From: Acidaminococcus fermentans
Lineage (GTDB): Bacteria > Bacillota_C > Negativicutes > Acidaminococcales > Acidaminococcaceae
Length of the DNA stretch: 51,019 nucleotides
Direction: 5' to 3'
NCBI GenBank assembly: GCA_004555735.1
Contig: SFHH01000005.1
Location: forward strand, 1 to 51,019
Shown one piece after another: positions 7,849 to 16,571 of the stretch (position 1 is the first letter of the stretch; each line of letters begins with the position of its first letter). Both the position numbers and the translations under genes were made by a program. The notes under the pieces are model-generated. The model ran no database searches. It was given only the letters and a program-made list of their open reading frames with translations, and had not been told where the DNA came from.

Positions 7849-7903
7849 ACAATTCTTTACAAAACCCTGCCCTTACTTTTTACATGGCTCTGGTATCTTA
7901 TAG
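7846..7903 (+). promoter_or_regulatory. Pho-box-like direct repeats and promoter of pstS
   Basis: TTTACA at 7846, TTTACA at 7856, CTGCCC at 7867 (weaker) and TTTACA at 7879, about 10-12 bp apart. TATCTT (7894-7899) or TTATAG (7898-7903) could be the -10. Helical-turn spacing of TTxACA-type units is the pattern bound by PhoB/PhoP response regulators. The same design precedes the phosphatase gene at 12.16 kb. Confidence 0.6.
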
Positions 7904-7960
7904 CCATAGACAAAAGCAATACTACTGTCATCATGGATTTTCTGTAAGGGAGCGATGAAG

Positions 7961-8863
7961 ATGATGTTGAAAAACAAATGGAAAAAACTGGCTGTGACGG
8001 TCCTGGCTGGGATGATGGTCATGGGAGCCCTGGGCTGCGGCGGCCAGAAGGCTGCCGACACCAAGAAACCGGCTGCGGTCAGCGGGAATATCACCGGGTC
8101 CGGTTCTTCCGCCCTGCTGCCTCTGGTGAAGGATGCGGCGGAAAGCTTCAAGAAGCAGCATAAAGAAGTGAGCATCAGCTTGAACGCCGGCGGTTCCGGC
8201 ATGGGCCTGAAACAGGTGTCCGATGGTTCCGTGGATATGGGGAACTCCGATGTGCCGGCAGCTTCCAAACTGCCCAAGGAAAAAGCAGAAAAACTGGTGG
8301 ATCACAAGATCTGCGTCATGACCGTAGCCACCATCGTGAACAAGGATGTGGCGGAAAAAGTCAAGAGCCTGACCAAACAGCAACTCACTGACATTTTCAC
8401 CGCCAAGATCACCAACTGGAAAGAAGTGGGCGGCCCGGATGAACCCATCACCCTGGTGACCCGGCCTAAGACTTCCGGTACCCGTGCCCTGTTCAGCAAA
8501 TACGCCATGGGCGGTGCAGAAGAAGCGGCCAACAAATCCCTGGAAACCGATAACTCCGGCCTGCTGGTCCAGAGCGTAGCCCAGAACAAAGGGGCTATCG
8601 GATATGTGGCCCTGCCCTACCTGACCAAGAACGACACGGTGGCTACCGTTGCCATCGATGGTGTGGCTCCTACCCTGGAAAACACCTATTCCGGCAAGTA
8701 CAATGTCTGGGGGTATGAACATGTCTACACCAATAAAAATCCGAAAGCGGCTGTGAAAGCTTTCCTGGATTACCTCCTGTCCGCCGATTATGGCAAACGG
8801 ATCGAAGAACTGGGGTATGGTGTGAGCAGCAAGATGCAGGTCAAAGATACCGCTCATGATTGA
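7961..8863 (+). CDS. pstS: Phosphate ABC transporter, substrate-binding lipoprotein
   Basis: 300 residues from the ATG at 7961, which sits 8 nt after AAGGGAG; an ATG at 7955 is in frame but too close to that site. A positively charged start, hydrophobic stretch and lipobox ending GALGC mark a lipoprotein anchored outside the inner membrane. GSGSSALLPL and GSGMG loops match phosphate-binding residues of the PstS family (PBP-like domain). It binds phosphate and delivers it to PstCA. It is first in pstSCAB-phoU, behind Pho-box-like repeats, so induction by phosphate limitation is likely. Confidence 0.92.
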   Translation: MMLKNKWKKLAVTVLAGMMVMGALGCGGQKAADTKKPAAVSGNITGSGSSALLPLVKDAAESFKKQHKEVSISLNAGGSGMGLKQVSDGSVDMGNSDVPAASKLPKEKAEKLVDHKICVMTVATIVNKDVAEKVKSLTKQQLTDIFTAKITNWKEVGGPDEPITLVTRPKTSGTRALFSKYAMGGAEEAANKSLETDNSGLLVQSVAQNKGAIGYVALPYLTKNDTVATVAIDGVAPTLENTYSGKYNVWGYEHVYTNKNPKAAVKAFLDYLLSADYGKRIEELGYGVSSKMQVKDTAHD

Positions 8864-9785
8864 CGAAAAGGTTTCACAAAAATTGGTGCAGGTACACCGC
8901 AAAGAGTCCTTGTCACAGTCCGTCATCACGGCCTGCGGCATTGCAGCGGCCCTGCTGCCGTTCCTGATGGCCGCTTTCCTTCTGGTGAAGGGAAGCGGCA
9001 CCTTTTGGGATTTTGGACACAGCATCACAGAGTTCCTGTTTTCTGCCCAGTGGAAGCCCAGTGATACTATGGAAGGCGGAGGGCAGGTAGGGGCCGCCAT
9101 GTTCATCAGCGGCTCTCTGGTCACCTGTTTCCTGTCTCTGGTGTTCGCCCTGCCGGTGAGCCTGGCGGCGGCCATCTATATGTCGGAAATGGCTTCTCCC
9201 GCCGTCCAGCGTCTGATCCGCCCTATTGTAGAAATGTTCACTGGGATCCCTTCTGTCATTTACGGCTGGGTAGGGCTCACGGTGCTGGTGCCCTTCCTGC
9301 GGAAGATCTTCCCCATGCCCTTCGGGTTCTCGGTGCTGGCCGCGGCCCTGGTGCTGGCGGTGATGATTTTCCCAGTGATCACTACCATGGCCGCTGACGC
9401 CATGCTGGCCGTGCCCAAAAGCTGGCGGGATGCTTCCTATGGACTGGGGGCCACCCGGTGGGAAACCATCCGGAACGTGATCCTGCCCGCAGCCCAACGG
9501 GGCATCTTCACCGGGGTGGTACTGGGCCTGGCCCGTGCCCTGGGGGAAGCCCTGGCGGTGGCCATGGTCATCGGCCAGATGAAACGGTTCCCCACTTCGC
9601 TCTTTATGCCGGCTTCCACCATGACGACGGTGATCGCCAACGACATGGGGGGCGCCATGGAAGGCGGGGAATACAGTGCAGCCCTGTGGACTTTGGGCCT
9701 GCTGCTGTTCGTGATTTCCTTCGTCCTGATCTTTATCATCCATACTTTCGGTAAAGATCCCCTGAAACTGAAAGAGGAGGAGTGA
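8856..9785 (+). CDS. pstC: Phosphate ABC transporter permease PstC
   Basis: 309 residues, six predicted membrane helices, binding-protein-dependent permease fold. The EAA-type loop is recognisable around LGATRWETIRNVILP. TGIPSVIYGWVGL is the hallmark of PstC/PstA. The ATG overlaps the end of pstS by 8 nt and has no strong ribosome-binding site, so coupling to pstS is likely. It forms the inner-membrane channel with PstA. Confidence 0.92.
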   Translation: MIDEKVSQKLVQVHRKESLSQSVITACGIAAALLPFLMAAFLLVKGSGTFWDFGHSITEFLFSAQWKPSDTMEGGGQVGAAMFISGSLVTCFLSLVFALPVSLAAAIYMSEMASPAVQRLIRPIVEMFTGIPSVIYGWVGLTVLVPFLRKIFPMPFGFSVLAAALVLAVMIFPVITTMAADAMLAVPKSWRDASYGLGATRWETIRNVILPAAQRGIFTGVVLGLARALGEALAVAMVIGQMKRFPTSLFMPASTMTTVIANDMGGAMEGGEYSAALWTLGLLLFVISFVLIFIIHTFGKDPLKLKEEE

Positions 9786-9788
9786 ACC

Positions 9789-10661
9789 ATGGGAGACATT
9801 GCACAGAAAAAAGCCATGGACCGGTTCATGAGCCTGCTTTTTACAGCCGGGGCAGCCGGATCCGCCATCCTGCTCTTCGCCTTTATCCTGGATGTGGTAG
9901 GACAGGGGCTGGGAGCCCTTACGGGGGACATCCTGCTGAGTCTCCGGGACATGTTCTTCAACACCCTGTATCTGGTGTTCCTGGCCCTGGTGATCAGTGC
10001 CCTGTGGGGCATCCCCGCCGGAATCTATCTGGCAGAATACGCCCAGGACGGGAAAATGACCAACTGGGTGCGGATGGCGGTGGAGACCCTGTCTTCCCTG
10101 CCGTCCATCGTGGTGGGCCTGTTCGGCTACCTGGTGTTCATCGTCATGACTAGATCCCAGTGGAACCTGATGGCCGGCGCCCTGTCCGTTTCCATCCTGA
10201 CTCTGCCTCTCATGGTGTCGGTGACGGAAAATGCCCTGAAGGATCTGCCACCAGAATATACCCTGGGCAGTTTGGGGTTAGGGGCTTCCAAATGGCAGAC
10301 TATCTGGAATGTACTATTGCCAGCCTGTCTGCCCCGGATCATGACCGGCTTGATTTTAGCAGCCGGCCGGGGCTTCGGGGAAGCTGCTGCGTTGATGTTC
10401 ACCGCTGGCATGTCCACGGACATCGACTGGGGCAACTGGGATTTCAGCTCCACTACCTGCCCTCTGAACCCTTTCCGTCCTGGAGAAACCTTGGCCCTCC
10501 ATGTGTGGGTCATGCGGACGGAAGCCCTGAGTCCGGATGCAGCCAAAATCGCCGGGGTCACTTCCGCCATCCTGATGCTGGTGGTAGTCCTATTCAACGT
10601 ACTGGCCCGGTACATCAGCTGGAGATTGGAAAAGAAGATGGAGGGAACTGTAGATGAGTGA
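9789..10661 (+). CDS. pstA: Phosphate ABC transporter permease PstA
   Basis: 290 residues, six predicted helices. SLPSIVVGLFGYL corresponds to the PstA signature and LGASKWQTIWNVLLP to the cytoplasmic ATPase-contact loop. A GAGGAG ribosome-binding site precedes the ATG, 3 nt after the pstC stop. The gene overlaps pstB by 8 nt. It pairs with PstC in the membrane. Confidence 0.92.
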   Translation: MGDIAQKKAMDRFMSLLFTAGAAGSAILLFAFILDVVGQGLGALTGDILLSLRDMFFNTLYLVFLALVISALWGIPAGIYLAEYAQDGKMTNWVRMAVETLSSLPSIVVGLFGYLVFIVMTRSQWNLMAGALSVSILTLPLMVSVTENALKDLPPEYTLGSLGLGASKWQTIWNVLLPACLPRIMTGLILAAGRGFGEAAALMFTAGMSTDIDWGNWDFSSTTCPLNPFRPGETLALHVWVMRTEALSPDAAKIAGVTSAILMLVVVLFNVLARYISWRLEKKMEGTVDE

Positions 10662-11439
10662 ACAAGGAAACGGACCGGTTTCTCCGGAAACCCTGGTCTT
10701 CGATGTCCAGCATCTGGACCTGTTCTACGGGAAACATCAGGCCCTGAAGGATATCAATATGCAAGTGAAACGCAATGAAATCACCGCCCTGATCGGGCCT
10801 TCCGGATGCGGCAAGAGCACTCTGCTGAAGACCCTGAACCGGATGAACGACTGGGTATCCAGCTGCCGGGTGGAAGGGAAGATCCTGTTCGAAGGAAAGG
10901 ATATCTTCAAGGAAGTGGACCCTCTGGCCCTCCGGTACCGGGTGGGCATGGTGTTCCAGCAGCCTTCTCCTTTCCCCAAGAGCATTTTTGACAACGTGGC
11001 CTACGGCCCTCGGGTCCAGGGCATCACCAATAAGGCCCAGCTGGCGGAGATCGTAGAAAAGAGCCTGCGCCAGGCGGCCATCTGGGATGAACTGAAAGAC
11101 CGGCTGGACAAGAGTGCCCTGGGGCTTTCCGGCGGCCAGCAGCAGCGGCTGTGCATCGCCCGTACCCTGGCTGCCCAGCCTTCGGTGATCCTCATGGACG
11201 AACCCACCTCCGCCCTGGATCCCATTTCTACCCAGAAGATCGAAGACCTGGCTCTGGAACTGAAAAAGGACTACACCATCGTCATCGTCACCCACAACAT
11301 GCAGCAGGCCAGCCGGATTTCTGACAAGACGGCCTTCTTCTACCTGGGTGAATTGGTGGAGATGAACGATACGGAGACCCTGTTCACCAATCCTTCCGAA
11401 CCTCGGACGGAATCTTACATCACTGGCCGGTTCGGCTGA
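10654..11439 (+). CDS. pstB: Phosphate ABC transporter ATP-binding protein
   Basis: 261 residues, complete ABC ATPase. Walker A is GPSGCGKST, the Q-loop is in VFQQPSPFPKS, the signature is LSGGQQQRLCIARTLA, Walker B is VILMDEPTSALD, and the switch histidine is in VIVTHNMQQA. The PSPFPKSI segment is characteristic of PstB. It overlaps pstA by 8 nt and phoU follows after 13 nt. Confidence 0.95.
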   Translation: MSEQGNGPVSPETLVFDVQHLDLFYGKHQALKDINMQVKRNEITALIGPSGCGKSTLLKTLNRMNDWVSSCRVEGKILFEGKDIFKEVDPLALRYRVGMVFQQPSPFPKSIFDNVAYGPRVQGITNKAQLAEIVEKSLRQAAIWDELKDRLDKSALGLSGGQQQRLCIARTLAAQPSVILMDEPTSALDPISTQKIEDLALELKKDYTIVIVTHNMQQASRISDKTAFFYLGELVEMNDTETLFTNPSEPRTESYITGRFG

Positions 11440-11452
11440 GAGAGGAGCCATT

Positions 11453-12121
11453 ATGAGAGATGCCTATGTAAAGACCCTGGTGGAGATCCAGGACGATGTG
11501 CGGGTGCTCATCGGCAACCTGGAAAAGACCCTGGAAGAAACCAAGATCGCCCTGTTCACCCAGAATCTGGACAAAGCTCGGATGGTCCGGGACGGGGACG
11601 ATAAATTCGATGAAGAGATCCGGTCCATCATGCGGAAGGACTTGACCGTCCAAGTGCTCCAGTCTCCGGTGGCGTCTGACTGGCGAAGCTTGATGGGGAC
11701 CTTCCGGGTACTCAGCGAACTGGAACGGATTGCGGACCACTGCTCCGATATGGCCCTGTACATTGCCAGGATCTTGGAACGGAACCCGGTGGTGAAGCCA
11801 CCGGAAGGGTTCAAAGAGATGTATGAGGACATGCAGGCCCTGCTGGAGGAAAGTTTCCGGTGCTACCTGGAAGGAGACGACGAAAAGGCTCGGTTCATCG
11901 GGGACAAGGACGATATCGTGGATGCAGATTTCGAACGGCTGCTGCCCAAACTCACCGATGAAATCAAGAACGATCCGGACGACGTAGCCTCTTACGTGGA
12001 CTATGTACTGCTCCTGAAATACATGGAGCGGACCGCCGACCACGGCACCAACATCGGGAACTGGGTGCTGTACATGAAAAAGAACCTGCTGAAAGGGGAC
12101 AACGGGTTTACGATGGATTGA
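11453..12121 (+). CDS. phoU: Phosphate transport regulator PhoU
   Basis: 222 residues, all-helical protein with two PhoU repeats. The ELERIADHCSDMA motif in the first repeat and MERTADHGTNIG in the second carry the metal-cluster E/D pattern. PhoU links PstB to the Pho sensor kinase and represses the regulon when phosphate is sufficient. AGAGGAG lies 8 nt before the ATG. It is last in the pst operon. Confidence 0.93.
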   Translation: MRDAYVKTLVEIQDDVRVLIGNLEKTLEETKIALFTQNLDKARMVRDGDDKFDEEIRSIMRKDLTVQVLQSPVASDWRSLMGTFRVLSELERIADHCSDMALYIARILERNPVVKPPEGFKEMYEDMQALLEESFRCYLEGDDEKARFIGDKDDIVDADFERLLPKLTDEIKNDPDDVASYVDYVLLLKYMERTADHGTNIGNWVLYMKKNLLKGDNGFTMD

Positions 12122-12129
12122 GGAAAAAG

Positions 12130-12152
12130 GACTGCTGCGTGCGCAGCAGCAC
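12130..12152 (+). terminator. Hairpin after phoU
   Basis: CTGCTGC (12132-12138), loop GTGC, GCAGCAG (12143-12149), with only a short AT-rich tail. A weak terminator or processing stem between phoU and the Pho box. Confidence 0.5.
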
Positions 12153-12161
12153 CCTTAAAAT

Positions 12162-12220
12162 TTGACACAAATTTGACAAACCGTTGACTGGAATCTGACA
12201 GAGACCGCCTATAGTTATAC
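12162..12220 (+). promoter_or_regulatory. Pho box of four 11-bp-spaced repeats and promoter of the phosphatase gene
   Basis: TTGACA at 12162, TTGACA at 12173, TTGACT at 12184 and CTGACA at 12195: four units at exactly 11-bp intervals. TATAGT (12210-12215) or TTATAC (12215-12220) is a fitting -10. This is the tandem half-site arrangement bound by PhoB/PhoP-type regulators. Confidence 0.8.
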
Positions 12221-12291
12221 CTGTGCAGACAACAAGTTCATTTTTGCTTTCCCTGCACCAACCAGCAGGGAAAGGTTTAGGAGGCATATCC

Positions 12292-14157
12292 ATGGAAAAA
12301 AAGTGGCTGAAACGAGCGATCCTGTCAGCGGTGCTGGGAAGTTCCTTCCTGGGCCTGCTGCCCTCTGTGGAAGCGGCGGAAGTCCGCATCCTGCCGGTGG
12401 ACCGGGCCAAATTCTGGGCCGGAGCCAAATTTGACTTCGATGTGGAAGTCAAAGGGGACCAGCAGCTGAAGGACGTGACCATCACCGTCAACGGCCAGCC
12501 TGCGGACAAATTCTTCGGGCAGAAACTGGTGAAGAAGGACCTGGGCAACGGGGTCACCAGCTACCGGGCTGACCAGGTCACCTTTCCCAAGACCGGGGCT
12601 TATGAAGTAAAGGTCACTGCCCAGGACGGAGCCGGCAAAGGGGTTTCCGCCACCGGGTACACGGTGGTCAGCGAAAAGGCGCCCAAACGGGCCAAGAATG
12701 TGATCCTGTTCGTGGGGGACGGCATGAGCCTCCAGGCCCGGGAAATCGCCCGGATCCTGTCCAAGGGTCTGACCAACGGGAAATACAATGATCTTCTGGC
12801 CATGGAAAAACTGGAACACAATGCGGTGATTACCACCAGCGGCTATGATTCCCTGGTCACCGACAGTGCCAACTCTGCGTCCGCCTATGCCACCGGTCAC
12901 AAATCCGTGGTGAACGCCATGGGGGTCTATGAAGATTCCACCAAGGATCCTTTCGATGATCCCAAAGTGGAAAACATCTCCGAAATCGTGAAACGGACCC
13001 GGGGCATGTCCGTGGGGGTCGTCACCCAGGCCGAATCCACCGACGCCACCCCGGCTGCCATGATCGGGCATACCCGCCGCCGGGCCAGACAGGACTGGCT
13101 GGCCAGCAGCTATCTGGACCAGTACCACCGTCCCGATGTGATCATGGGCGGAGGCTCTGCCCGGTACCTGCCCAAGAGCACCCCGGGATCCAAACGGAAG
13201 GACAATGAAAACGTAATTCAGGAATTCAAGGACCTGGGCTACACTTTTGTGGGCACTTCCACGGAAATGAAAGCGGCGCCCAGCGACAAACCGCTGCTGG
13301 GGCTGTTCCACACCGGTACCATGAACGTGTACCTGGACCGGGAAATGCTGAAGGATCCTCAGGTGCTGAAAGGGTTCACCGACCAGCCCAACCTGATGGA
13401 CATGACCAAAAAATCCCTGGACATCCTGTCCAAGAATCCCAACGGCTTTTTCGCCATGATCGAAGGGGCTTCCATCGACAAGCAGCTCCATGTGATGGAC
13501 TGGCAGCGGGCAGCCTATGATACCATTGAATTCGACAAGGCCATCCAGTATGCGGAAGACTGGAACAGGAAACGGGGGAACGATACCCTGATCATCGTTC
13601 TGGCCGACCATGCCCTTGGGGTCTCCATCAGCGGCACTTACCATGAACGGGATGGGAAGAAAGGCACGGAAGCCGTCCGGGTGTACCAGAATTCCGTATT
13701 CCCCACCTTCAAGGATGAAAATCATGACGGATTCCCGGACAATCCGGATCCGGATGTGACCCTGGCCGTCCAGTACGCCAACCATCCGGAATACTACGAA
13801 AACTACCACTTCATGAAGAAACCCACCCCGCCGGCCCTGTCCGTAACGGAAACCAAACAGGAACAGTCCGCCATCGGGGACAAGGTGGAATTCCATCAGG
13901 TGACCAAGGCCAGCTCCAAGGCCAACCCGGCCCGGATCCATCCGGGAGACCCGGCGGAACTGATGCCTGCCAACACTCCCAAGGACGATCCCCAGGAATG
14001 CCACAGCGCCGATGATATCCTGCTGAACGCCGGCGGTCCCGGCTCCGAATACTTCAAGGGCACCATGGACAACACGGAAGTATTCTTCGGGATGCTGCGG
14101 GCCCTGGGCATCGACGGCAATAAGACCAAGGTCCACCTGACCCAGGCTAAGGAGTGA
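12292..14157 (+). CDS. Secreted alkaline phosphatase with N-terminal beta-sandwich-like domain
   Basis: 621 residues from the ATG at 12292 (AGGAGG 7 nt upstream). A signal peptide of about 28 residues ends VEAAE. Residues 30-125 look like an Ig/cadherin-type beta domain (tandem short strands, KVTAQDGAGKG). The catalytic alkaline phosphatase domain follows: D143 in VGDGMS, nucleophile S192 in DSANSASAYATG, TQAESTDATPAAM, MIEGASIDKQLH and LADHALG supply the metal ligands of the family. It releases phosphate from organic esters outside the inner membrane. The Pho box and the upstream pst operon fit that role. About 150 residues longer than E. coli PhoA, mainly through the N-terminal domain and a C-terminal insertion. 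Confidence 0.88.
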   Translation: MEKKWLKRAILSAVLGSSFLGLLPSVEAAEVRILPVDRAKFWAGAKFDFDVEVKGDQQLKDVTITVNGQPADKFFGQKLVKKDLGNGVTSYRADQVTFPKTGAYEVKVTAQDGAGKGVSATGYTVVSEKAPKRAKNVILFVGDGMSLQAREIARILSKGLTNGKYNDLLAMEKLEHNAVITTSGYDSLVTDSANSASAYATGHKSVVNAMGVYEDSTKDPFDDPKVENISEIVKRTRGMSVGVVTQAESTDATPAAMIGHTRRRARQDWLASSYLDQYHRPDVIMGGGSARYLPKSTPGSKRKDNENVIQEFKDLGYTFVGTSTEMKAAPSDKPLLGLFHTGTMNVYLDREMLKDPQVLKGFTDQPNLMDMTKKSLDILSKNPNGFFAMIEGASIDKQLHVMDWQRAAYDTIEFDKAIQYAEDWNRKRGNDTLIIVLADHALGVSISGTYHERDGKKGTEAVRVYQNSVFPTFKDENHDGFPDNPDPDVTLAVQYANHPEYYENYHFMKKPTPPALSVTETKQEQSAIGDKVEFHQVTKASSKANPARIHPGDPAELMPANTPKDDPQECHSADDILLNAGGPGSEYFKGTMDNTEVFFGMLRALGIDGNKTKVHLTQAKE

Positions 14158-14158
14158 T

Positions 14159-14590
14159 ATGGTCTGGCTGAAGCGGGGCCTCCTGGCCCTGGCGCTGACC
14201 CTGTCCCTGGCCCTGCCGGCAGCAGCGGAAAGCCTGTCTTTCGGAGAGCTGTACAGCGGCTATTCCTCCGAAGGGCTGACCTTTTCCGACAAGGTCCAGA
14301 ACCTGGCGGGGAGTACGGTGACCATGACAGGCTACATGGCTCCGCCTCTCACCCCCACCATCCGGTTCTTTGTGCTGACGGAAGTGCCCATGTCTGTCTG
14401 TCCCTTCTGCTCTACGGATGCGGACTGGCCGGACAATATTGTGGTGGTGAAACTGTCCGATTCGGTGACGGCCTTGCCCTATGATACCCCCATTACAGTG
14501 ACAGGGACCCTGGAGACAGGCAGTGAAACCGACGGAGAAACAGGTTTTGTGAGCCAGCTGCGGATCGTGGCGGATTCCATAGATAAATAA
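14159..14590 (+). CDS. Small exported protein, DUF3299-like, probable partner of the following ABC transporter
   Basis: 143 residues. A signal peptide ends near PAAAES (about residue 24). The rest is beta-rich with VTMTGYMAPPLTPTIRFF, then VCPFCS, and a second VTGTLETG strand pair, resembling an OB-like fold. The order strand-GYM/V-P-FxL-C is reminiscent of DUF3299 proteins found beside zinc-associated ABC genes in Vibrio and Pseudomonas (Zrg-type loci). It starts 1 nt after the phosphatase stop, so it may be co-transcribed and phosphate-regulated. Two cysteines (CPFC) could bind metal or form a disulfide. Function is inference. Confidence 0.6.
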   Translation: MVWLKRGLLALALTLSLALPAAAESLSFGELYSGYSSEGLTFSDKVQNLAGSTVTMTGYMAPPLTPTIRFFVLTEVPMSVCPFCSTDADWPDNIVVVKLSDSVTALPYDTPITVTGTLETGSETDGETGFVSQLRIVADSIDK

Positions 14591-14598
14591 GGCAGGAA

Positions 14599-14641
14599 GG
14601 GAGGTCCCCGGTCCGCTGCGGCGGCCGGCTCCTCCTTTTTT
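14599..14641 (+). terminator. Possible intrinsic terminator between the exported protein and the ABC genes
   Basis: GGGAGG pairs with CCTCC around a GC-rich inner stem (CCGG/CCGG), followed by six T. It may separate or attenuate transcription between the phosphatase unit and the ABC transporter genes. Confidence 0.5.
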
Positions 14642-14660
14642 GCGCAGGAGGGATGGAAAT

Positions 14661-15317
14661 ATGCTGGAAGTGGAAAATCTGATCTGTGACTACCCGGAAG
14701 AAGGGGGCAGGACGGTCCGGGGCCTGACTCTGCCTTTGTTCCGGATGGGGGATGGGGAAGCTTGGGGAGTGGAAGGTCCCTCCGGCAGTGGCAAGACCAC
14801 CTTGTTCCACTGTCTGGCCGGGCTTTTGACGCCCACACGGGGACGGATCGTATTGGACGGTGTGGAGCTCACCGGTCTTTCTGAACCGGAACGGGCCCGG
14901 TGGCGGGGAAAGAACCTGGGCTATGTGTTCCAGGAACCCAAACTGCTGTCCTTCCTGACCCTGGAAGAAAATATCCGGCTCAGCGGCCGGCTTGCGGGGA
15001 AAGAAGTGTCAGCCCAGGAAATCCGGGAGCTCTTGACGGAAGTGGATCTGCCGGGATGCGGGAAACGTTTCCCCCGGCAGCTCAGTGGAGGGGAGAGGCA
15101 GCGGGCGGCCTTTGTCCGGGCCATTGTCCGGCAGCCCCGGCTGCTCCTGGCGGACGAACCCACCGCCAGCTTGGATGCAGGAAACAGCCGGAAGATCCTG
15201 GATCTGCTCCTGGGCTATCAGGCCCAAAGCGGCTGCCTGCTCCTGTGCGCCAGCCATGACCCGGCGGTCCAGGCTCGGTTTGTCCGGAAGTTGGAACTGC
15301 GGAAGGAGGAAGCATGA
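14661..15317 (+). CDS. ABC transporter ATP-binding protein, LolD/MacB-like
   Basis: 218 residues from the ATG at 14661 (AGGAGGGA 8 nt upstream). Walker A is GPSGSGKTT, the Q-loop is in VFQEPKLLSFL, the signature is LSGGERQRAAFVRAI, Walker B is LLLADEPTASLD, and the switch histidine is in CASHDP. This short ATPase type works with FtsX-fold permeases as a mechanotransmission unit rather than a channel. It overlaps the permease gene by 4 nt. Substrate cannot be read from the ATPase. Confidence 0.88.
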   Translation: MLEVENLICDYPEEGGRTVRGLTLPLFRMGDGEAWGVEGPSGSGKTTLFHCLAGLLTPTRGRIVLDGVELTGLSEPERARWRGKNLGYVFQEPKLLSFLTLEENIRLSGRLAGKEVSAQEIRELLTEVDLPGCGKRFPRQLSGGERQRAAFVRAIVRQPRLLLADEPTASLDAGNSRKILDLLLGYQAQSGCLLLCASHDPAVQARFVRKLELRKEEA

Positions 15318-16510
15318 TGTTCCGTCTGGCTTTTCTATCCTTGTGGCGGAGGCCCCTCCGGTACGGGCTGCTGGTCCTTTTGACAGCGGTGGCCTGTGCC
15401 CTGCCGGTATTCGTGATCCAGCTGGCCGGGGGACTGTACCAAGGCCTGAACCGGTCGGCGGCTCCCTTTCCCATCCTGGCAGGTGCCAAGGGATCTCCCT
15501 ACCAGCTGGTGCTGAATACGGTATTTTTGCGGGACCGGCCCATCGGGAACATCCCTTATGGAGAAGTGGAAAACCTGCGGCAGAGCGGCAAAGCCGACCA
15601 GGTGCTGCCCCTGGCCTTTGGGGACAGTTTCCGGGGGTTCCGGCTCTGCGGCACGGAACAGGAAATCTTTTCCTATGTGGTGCCAGGAGAACACAAGCCC
15701 TGGCTGCGGACCGTTCAGGGACGAAGGTTTACCGGTACCGGGGAAGCGGTGCTGGGAGCGGAAACCGCCCGGCTCACCGGACTCCAAGTGGGGGATGTAT
15801 TCCAGTCCAGCCATGGATTCATTGCCAAAGGCAAGGCCCACCCTCATCCCTACCGGGTGGTGGGAATCCTGGCTCCGGTCCAGGGACCCTATGACAAAGC
15901 CATCCTGGTGCCTTTGGAAGACATCTGGGAAGCCCATGCCGGCCATGGCAGCGCCCTGGTCTCTGGACAGAAGGGAGAAGTGACCGCCATCCTGGTCCGG
16001 CCCAAAGGGTACGGCCAAGCCATGCAGCTGCTGGCCGCCTGGCAGCGGAAAAAAGGCGGCTCCTCCCAGCTGCTGTTCCCAGCCCAGAGCCTGATCGCCC
16101 TCTATGGGATGGTGGGCCAGAGCCGGCAGTTCTGGATCACCCTGTCCCTGGGCCTTTTGGGGGCGGCCACCCTGGTGACCCTGCTGGCCCTGTACTGGGA
16201 CGGGACATCTCGGATGGAAGAATGGGCCCTGCTCCAGGCCCTGGGGGCCAGCCACCGGAAGACCCAGTCCCTGCTGCTCCTGGAACAGTTCCTGCTGCTC
16301 CTTTTGGGCAGCACCCTGGGCTGGGTCCTGGGGTGGGGCGGCAGCTTGTTGGCCGCAGAAGGCATCGGACAGCAGGCGGCGGTCCAGATGAGCCGTGTCC
16401 CCTTGTGGCAGGGGTTCCTGGCCCCGGTGCTCTTGTTGGCGGCCGGCACACTGGGAGGGCTTGTCCCCCTGTGGCTGCTGCGGAAAAAGGATATCGCCCC
16501 GTATCTCTGA
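15314..16510 (+). CDS. FtsX-type ABC permease, Zrg-like
   Basis: 398 residues, four membrane helices: one near the N-terminus (about 17-37) and three after residue 275, with a large external domain between, the MacB/FtsX layout. Recognisable family motifs are AGAKGSPYQLVLNTVF, IGNIPYGEVE, AVLGAETARLTGLQVGD and HPHPYRVVGILAP. I recall these from permeases next to DUF3299 proteins and zinc-regulated genes. It probably forms one complex with the ATPase and the exported CPFC protein. Zinc or another metal as the target is inference. AAGGAGGA lies 4 nt upstream of the start. Confidence 0.8.
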   Translation: MMFRLAFLSLWRRPLRYGLLVLLTAVACALPVFVIQLAGGLYQGLNRSAAPFPILAGAKGSPYQLVLNTVFLRDRPIGNIPYGEVENLRQSGKADQVLPLAFGDSFRGFRLCGTEQEIFSYVVPGEHKPWLRTVQGRRFTGTGEAVLGAETARLTGLQVGDVFQSSHGFIAKGKAHPHPYRVVGILAPVQGPYDKAILVPLEDIWEAHAGHGSALVSGQKGEVTAILVRPKGYGQAMQLLAAWQRKKGGSSQLLFPAQSLIALYGMVGQSRQFWITLSLGLLGAATLVTLLALYWDGTSRMEEWALLQALGASHRKTQSLLLLEQFLLLLLGSTLGWVLGWGGSLLAAEGIGQQAAVQMSRVPLWQGFLAPVLLLAAGTLGGLVPLWLLRKKDIAPYL

Positions 16511-16520
16511 GGGGCTATGG

Positions 16521-16526
16521 TATAAT
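16521..16526 (+). promoter_or_regulatory. Extended -10 promoter of the first LysR gene
   Basis: TGGTATAAT, an extended -10 of the TGnTATAAT type, 45 nt upstream of the start codon. No convincing -35. Confidence 0.55.
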
Positions 16527-16571
16527 GAGAACCATACGGACGGAAGAAATCGACAGAAAGCAGGAAAAAAC

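Noticed and set aside
12325..14136. 603-codon open frame antisense to the phosphatase gene
   Set aside because: It mirrors the GC-rich coding strand, has no ribosome-binding site or recognisable motif, and the sense frame has full alkaline phosphatase motifs.
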